From: UBA8914 sp034002905
GTDB taxonomy: Bacteria > Pseudomonadota > Alphaproteobacteria > UBA9219
Reading direction: 5' to 3'
DNA: 9,471 nt
NCBI GenBank assembly: GCA_034002905.1
Contig: JAVEZQ010000022.1
Span: 1 to 9,471, forward strand
Shown here: positions 6,664-9,471 of the stretch, in pieces
How the letters are laid out: every line of letters begins with the position of its first letter
Numbering within the stretch: position 1 is the first letter of the stretch
Notes under the pieces: model-generated
Database searches by the model: none
What the model saw: the letters and a program-made list of their open reading frames with translations, nothing else
What the model was told of the DNA's origin: nothing
Translations under genes and position numbers: made by a program

Positions 6664-7419
6664 ATGGCCACAAGCTCAGACCAAATTGTACCCGACGAAG
6701 GCTATATCCACTCCATCGAAACTGCCGGAACGGTCGATGGGCCAGGGATACGCTTTGTCGTTTTCCTCACAGGCTGTCCGCTTCGTTGCCTGTACTGTCA
6801 CAATCCCGATACGCGTAAGCTGCATGACGGCAAGCTAACAAAAGCTTCCGACCTAATCCGCGAAATCAGCCAGTACGCCGATTTTTTTAAGCGGACAGGC
6901 GGCGGCGTCACCATCAGCGGCGGGGAACCCCTTCTTCAGCAAGATTTTATCACGGAGATTTTTTGCGGCTGTAAAAAGCTTGGGCTTCACACAGCCATCG
7001 ATACTTCCGGCTATTGCGGCAGCAAAATTAAAGATGAGCTGATCGAGCTAACAGATCTTTTCCTGCTCGATATCAAAGCGTTTAATGCTGATGTCTATAA
7101 ACACGTGACCTCTTCCCAGCTTCAACCCACGCTTGACTTTGCAACCTATCTTGCCGAAAAGGGGAAAACCATCTGGCTCCGCTATGTACTCGTGCCGGAC
7201 CTTACGGACCAACTCGACGACATTGCAAAACTGGCAACCTTCGCGAAAAATCTAGGGAATGTGCAAAAAGTCGAGGTCTTGCCTTTTCACAAGATGGGCG
7301 AAAGCAAATGGCAGGCGCTTGGGTTGCGGTATGAGCTTACGGATACCCAGCCCCCCTCACCTGACCTTTTGCAAAAAGTCCACGACATCTTTGCCGCCAA
7401 AGGCCTTGACGTTCACTGA
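6664..7419 (+). CDS. pflA: Pyruvate formate-lyase activating enzyme (radical SAM)
   Basis: This radical SAM enzyme (EC 1.97.1.4) reduces S-adenosylmethionine with a [4Fe-4S] cluster and abstracts a hydrogen from the radical-site glycine of PflB. The 251-residue product matches the family length. GTVDGPGIRF is at 23-32, and the cluster cysteines in CxxxCxxC are Cys38, Cys42 and Cys45. The SAM-binding SGGEP is at 85-89. It has no extra ferredoxin-like cluster insert, so it is of the PflA type and not of the activases for glycerol or benzylsuccinate enzymes. The ATG has no clear Shine-Dalgarno sequence (the preceding bases are ATCAAAAAAAGT), which suggests weak translation. There is no alternative start codon between the pflB stop and this ATG in the same frame. 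It lies 75 bp after pflB, and its last 7 bases overlap the convergent trpF end. Confidence 0.97.
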   Translation: MATSSDQIVPDEGYIHSIETAGTVDGPGIRFVVFLTGCPLRCLYCHNPDTRKLHDGKLTKASDLIREISQYADFFKRTGGGVTISGGEPLLQQDFITEIFCGCKKLGLHTAIDTSGYCGSKIKDELIELTDLFLLDIKAFNADVYKHVTSSQLQPTLDFATYLAEKGKTIWLRYVLVPDLTDQLDDIAKLATFAKNLGNVQKVEVLPFHKMGESKWQALGLRYELTDTQPPSPDLLQKVHDIFAAKGLDVH

Positions 7420-8108
7420 TCCATCGCAGACGCACGGATAAAGGCACGGATTTTCTGAATATCCTTTTGACCTTTCGTTTCCACGCCTGACGACACATCG
7501 ACGATCTTGGCGCCTGTTGCGGCAATCGCCTGCGCCACATTGTCAGGCGTAAGCCCACCCGCTAGCATCCATGGCGTTTTGGTCTTCACCTTTTTTAAAA
7601 GCGACCAATCGAAAACCTTTCCTGTGCCGCCGCTTTTCCCGTCGACTTTGGTATCAAAGAGAAAAAGATCAACGACCTTCTCAAAATCCCCGATCGCTTC
7701 AAGATCATCAGCGGTTGCAAGAGCTATCGCTTTCATAACCGGAACACCGGTTCGCGCCTTGATTTCGGCAACACGCTCAGGCGTCTCGTTCCCATGAAGC
7801 TGAATAAGCCCGAGGCAAGGTCCAAGCATCGCGACAACTTCATCACGCAAGGCATCATTCGCATCGGCAAAAAGCGCAGTCAGAATAAGCGCGCTGCCAT
7901 GCAGCGCCACATCGCGATTGTAATGCTGCAAGCGACATAAAGCGGGCTGTGGCAAAGCACAAACCAGCTTCTCCGCCAGCGCCGGAGAGATTTGGCGCGA
8001 CGAGCCTTCAACAAAGTTCAGCCCCAAAAAGCTCGCCCCGAGTTCGACCGCCGCACGAAGTCCGATCGCATCCTTGAGCCCACAGATTTTAACCGCAGCA
8101 GCTGCCAC
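7413..8108 (-). CDS. trpF: Phosphoribosylanthranilate isomerase
   Basis: TrpF (EC 5.3.1.24) performs the Amadori rearrangement of phosphoribosylanthranilate to CdRP in tryptophan synthesis. It is a cytoplasmic (beta/alpha)8 barrel. I place the start at the GTG at 8108, giving 231 residues. AAAGGAT lies 7 bases upstream, and the family motif VKICGL then begins at residue 6. Longer in-frame starts exist (8156 and 8243) but would lie deep inside pyrF, lack a ribosome binding site and add non-homologous sequence. The catalytic Cys is Cys9 and the catalytic Asp is Asp152 in FDTK. QLHGNE is at 103-108, and the phosphate-binding segments AGGLTPDNV and DVSSGVE are present. A segment around 52-78 seems about 20 residues longer than usual. 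The start overlaps the pyrF end by 20 bp. trpB does not follow. The end overlaps pflA tail to tail. Confidence 0.93.
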   Translation of the reverse strand: MAAAAVKICGLKDAIGLRAAVELGASFLGLNFVEGSSRQISPALAEKLVCALPQPALCRLQHYNRDVALHGSALILTALFADANDALRDEVVAMLGPCLGLIQLHGNETPERVAEIKARTGVPVMKAIALATADDLEAIGDFEKVVDLFLFDTKVDGKSGGTGKVFDWSLLKKVKTKTPWMLAGGLTPDNVAQAIAATGAKIVDVSSGVETKGQKDIQKIRAFIRASAMDQ

Positions 8109-8838
8109 AGCACGATCCTTTACCGGGACAACTTGGTGAAGACTGTAATTCTTCATTGATGCGCTTAACCGCATCCGCCGGGTTTTTCGCGCCCGTGATA
8201 GGACGGCCAATGACAAGATAACTAGCCCCCGCTTCCATCGCATCAGCAGGAGTCATGATCCGCTTTTGATCGTTTGCCGCCGACCAAGCCGGACGGATGC
8301 CCGGCACCATCAGGACGAAATCCGGCCCCAGAGCCTTGCGCAATCGCGCCACTTCCGCTGAGGAACAGACAATACCATCGATCCCGCTCTCCTGTGCGAG
8401 AAGCGCCAGACGCTCAACCTGCCGTGCCGTATCAGTATCTTGCCCGACAGCCGAAAGATCGTTGCTATCTAAGCTGGTCAAAACCGTCACACCCAGCAAA
8501 CGGGGACGCTTGCCGGTCGCCGTCGCCGCAGCATCCGCCGCCGCTTTCATCATCGCCGAACCGCCCCCCGTATGGAGCGTGATAAACTCCGGCTGTAAAG
8601 ACAAAAGAGACTTCACGGCTCCTGCAACGGTATTGGGAATGTCATGCAACTTCACATCCAAAAAGATTGGCAGGCCCAGATCGGCAATCGCTTGATATCC
8701 GTGTGCGCCATTGGCCAGAAAATATTCAAGGCCAAGCTTGAGGCCACCAACACCACCCTTCACCTGACGGGCAACTTCGATTGCGCTTTCAACGCTTGGC
8801 TTGTCAATCGCACAAAAGACGGGGCTTTGATAGGTCAT
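8089..8838 (-). CDS. pyrF: Orotidine 5'-phosphate decarboxylase with unusual cysteine-rich tail
   Basis: PyrF (EC 4.1.1.23) decarboxylates OMP to UMP, the last step of de novo pyrimidine synthesis. The 249-residue protein has the family hallmark DVKLHDIPNT at 61-70, with catalytic Asp61, Lys63 and Asp66. Asp12 and Lys34 complete the active-site network. The phosphate-binding segments VPGIRP (178-183) and GRPIT (211-215) are present. The normal barrel ends at INEELQ near residue 232. A 17-residue extension follows, ending GSCCGSCCG with cysteines at 237, 243, 244, 247 and 248, which I do not know from this family. The extension is encoded by the DNA that also holds the trpF ribosome binding site and start codon. 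The ATG overlaps the lapA stop as ATGA, with AAGGAT upstream, indicating translational coupling in a lapA-pyrF-trpF operon. Confidence 0.96.
   Translation of the reverse strand: MTYQSPVFCAIDKPSVESAIEVARQVKGGVGGLKLGLEYFLANGAHGYQAIADLGLPIFLDVKLHDIPNTVAGAVKSLLSLQPEFITLHTGGGSAMMKAAADAAATATGKRPRLLGVTVLTSLDSNDLSAVGQDTDTARQVERLALLAQESGIDGIVCSSAEVARLRKALGPDFVLMVPGIRPAWSAANDQKRIMTPADAMEAGASYLVIGRPITGAKNPADAVKRINEELQSSPSCPGKGSCCGSCCG
8115..8121 (-). promoter_or_regulatory. Shine-Dalgarno sequence that decides the trpF start
   Basis: On the minus strand AAAGGAT (8121-8115) is followed after 6 bases by the GTG at 8108. It lies inside the 3' end of pyrF, so trpF translation is probably coupled to pyrF. 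It is the only good ribosome binding site among the possible in-frame trpF starts. Confidence 0.6.
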
Positions 8839-9251
8839 AGGTTATCCTTTCTTCGAAACCAACTTTTTGATGGAACAGTCTGAGGACGCGCCGCAGATGA
8901 AGTCGAACTCCGCACGGTCTGATAACGTCCCTGATAAAGAATCATGGGCTCACAGGCCACAGGTTCAGGCTCGCCCTCTTCTTGAATTTCGTCGAGCTGC
9001 GCCTTAAGCGCGGCATTTTCCTTGGTCAGCTTTTTCACCTGCCATCTCACCTGAAACAGCTTTGCTCCTGCCAGAAGGGTGGCAAAAACGAAACCAAGAC
9101 CAAAAAGAAGCAAGACAAAGAGAGGGATGGGCAGGGAAACGACATCATTAATGGGCCAAAAGCTGATCGTGACATCCGCGCTGTTTTTCAGGGCGAAAAT
9201 CAGGAAAAGAAACAGGAATGGCAGGGAAAAGATCCAGGATATCGTGCGCAT
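8835..9251 (-). CDS. lapA: LapA-domain (DUF1049) inner-membrane protein
   Basis: This 138-residue protein has two hydrophobic segments, at about 5-22 and 38-62. A charged helix likely to form a coiled coil (about 66-92) and a polar, proline-containing C-terminus follow. The N-terminal pattern MRTISWIF, then FALKNSADVTISFWP, is that of the LapA_dom/DUF1049 family, linked to lipopolysaccharide assembly in E. coli (LapA/YciS). LapA is encoded next to pyrF in many proteobacteria. I chose the ATG at 9251 because family members start just before the first membrane helix. A GTG at 9287 would add 12 residues, but no ribosome binding site precedes it, and the ATG itself has only a weak GGG. Its TGA overlaps the pyrF ATG by 4 bp. 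The family call rests on architecture and context more than on a sharp motif. Confidence 0.82.
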   Translation of the reverse strand: MRTISWIFSLPFLFLFLIFALKNSADVTISFWPINDVVSLPIPLFVLLLFGLGFVFATLLAGAKLFQVRWQVKKLTKENAALKAQLDEIQEEGEPEPVACEPMILYQGRYQTVRSSTSSAARPQTVPSKSWFRRKDNL

Positions 9252-9344
9252 CGGGGGCCCAAAGCTGTGACTACTAAAGAAGAACACTAGAACAATCAGA
9301 CGCTTATGAAAAGCCTATCTTTAACCCTCTCCCTTCATAAAAGA

Positions 9345-9374
9345 CTGGCACAACCCATGGAAATCCCTTATGTT
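9345..9374 (+). promoter_or_regulatory. Candidate promoter of tRNA-Arg
   Basis: CTGGCA (9345-9350) and TATGTT (9369-9374) are spaced by 18 bases. They would start transcription near 9381, about 18 bases before the mature tRNA. Both hexamers are imperfect sigma70 matches. The position and short leader suit a tRNA gene. Confidence 0.35.
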
Positions 9375-9398
9375 ACCGCCTTTCCAAAGGCCAGTTAC

Positions 9399-9471
9399 GG
9401 ACCCGTAGCTCAGCTGGATAGAGTGTCGCCCTCCGAAGGCGAAGGTCGTGCGTTCGAATCGCATCGGGTCC
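9399..9471 (+). tRNA. tRNA-Arg (anticodon CCG), cut at the discriminator base
   Basis: A full cloverleaf can be drawn. The acceptor stem 9399-9405 (GGACCCG) pairs perfectly with 9465-9471 (CGGGTCC). The D arm has GCTC at 9408-9411 pairing with 9421-9424. The anticodon stem TCGCC (9426-9430) pairs with GGCGA (9438-9442) around the loop CTCCGAA, which places CCG at 9433-9435. The T loop is TTCGAAT. It reads the arginine codon CGG. The window ends exactly at the acceptor stem, so the discriminator base and any encoded CCA lie outside. The gene is divergent from lapA. Confidence 0.95.

Noticed and set aside
8109..8243. Longer trpF with 45 extra N-terminal residues
   Set aside because: The extension overlaps pyrF in another frame, is not TrpF-like and has no ribosome binding site. 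The GTG at 8108 has a well-placed AAAGGAT and starts just before the family motif.
9252..9287. GTG start at 9287 for lapA
   Set aside because: There is no ribosome binding site, and the added 12 residues precede the usual family start at the first membrane helix. It is kept only as an alternative.

Overview
The window looks like chromosomal DNA of a facultatively or strictly anaerobic bacterium, most likely an alphaproteobacterium of about 50% GC. That placement is inferred from the lapA-pyrF-trpF gene order and the style of the tRNA-Arg. I cannot name a genus. The content is mostly housekeeping and fermentation genes. I do not see a phage, insertion sequence, CRISPR array, toxin-antitoxin pair or other defence cassette.

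Left part (1-2478). The 3' end of an unrecognised plus-strand gene enters from the left edge and stops at 588. After a 123-bp gap without a convincing gene comes a hairpin terminator that can serve both directions. Beyond it, on the minus strand, lies a single-chain glycyl-tRNA synthetase of the alpha2 type, with a candidate promoter in the 170 bp upstream of it.

Middle part (2479-6588). A minus-strand protein with two GGDEF domains is transcribed away from a 372-bp AT-rich intergenic region. Its first signature motif is broken by one inserted residue and its second is intact. On the other side of that region, on the plus strand, is pyruvate formate-lyase (pflB). The intergenic region holds the pflB ribosome binding site, a possible -10 box and a small palindrome.

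Right part (6589-9471). pflB is followed by a strong hairpin and then by its radical-SAM activating enzyme pflA. Together they convert pyruvate and CoA to acetyl-CoA and formate in the absence of oxygen. pflA runs tail to tail, with a 7-bp overlap, into the minus-strand operon lapA-pyrF-trpF. That operon encodes a LapA-domain membrane protein, orotidine 5'-phosphate decarboxylase and phosphoribosylanthranilate isomerase, and its genes overlap one another. trpB does not follow trpF, so the common alphaproteobacterial arrangement is broken here. Divergent from lapA, a tRNA-Arg(CCG) gene runs into the right edge.

The points most worth checking are the alpha2-type GlyRS in this apparent lineage, the one-codon insertion in the first GGDEF motif, the cysteine-rich tail of PyrF, and the hairpin between pflB and pflA. 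None of these amounts to an obviously new system.
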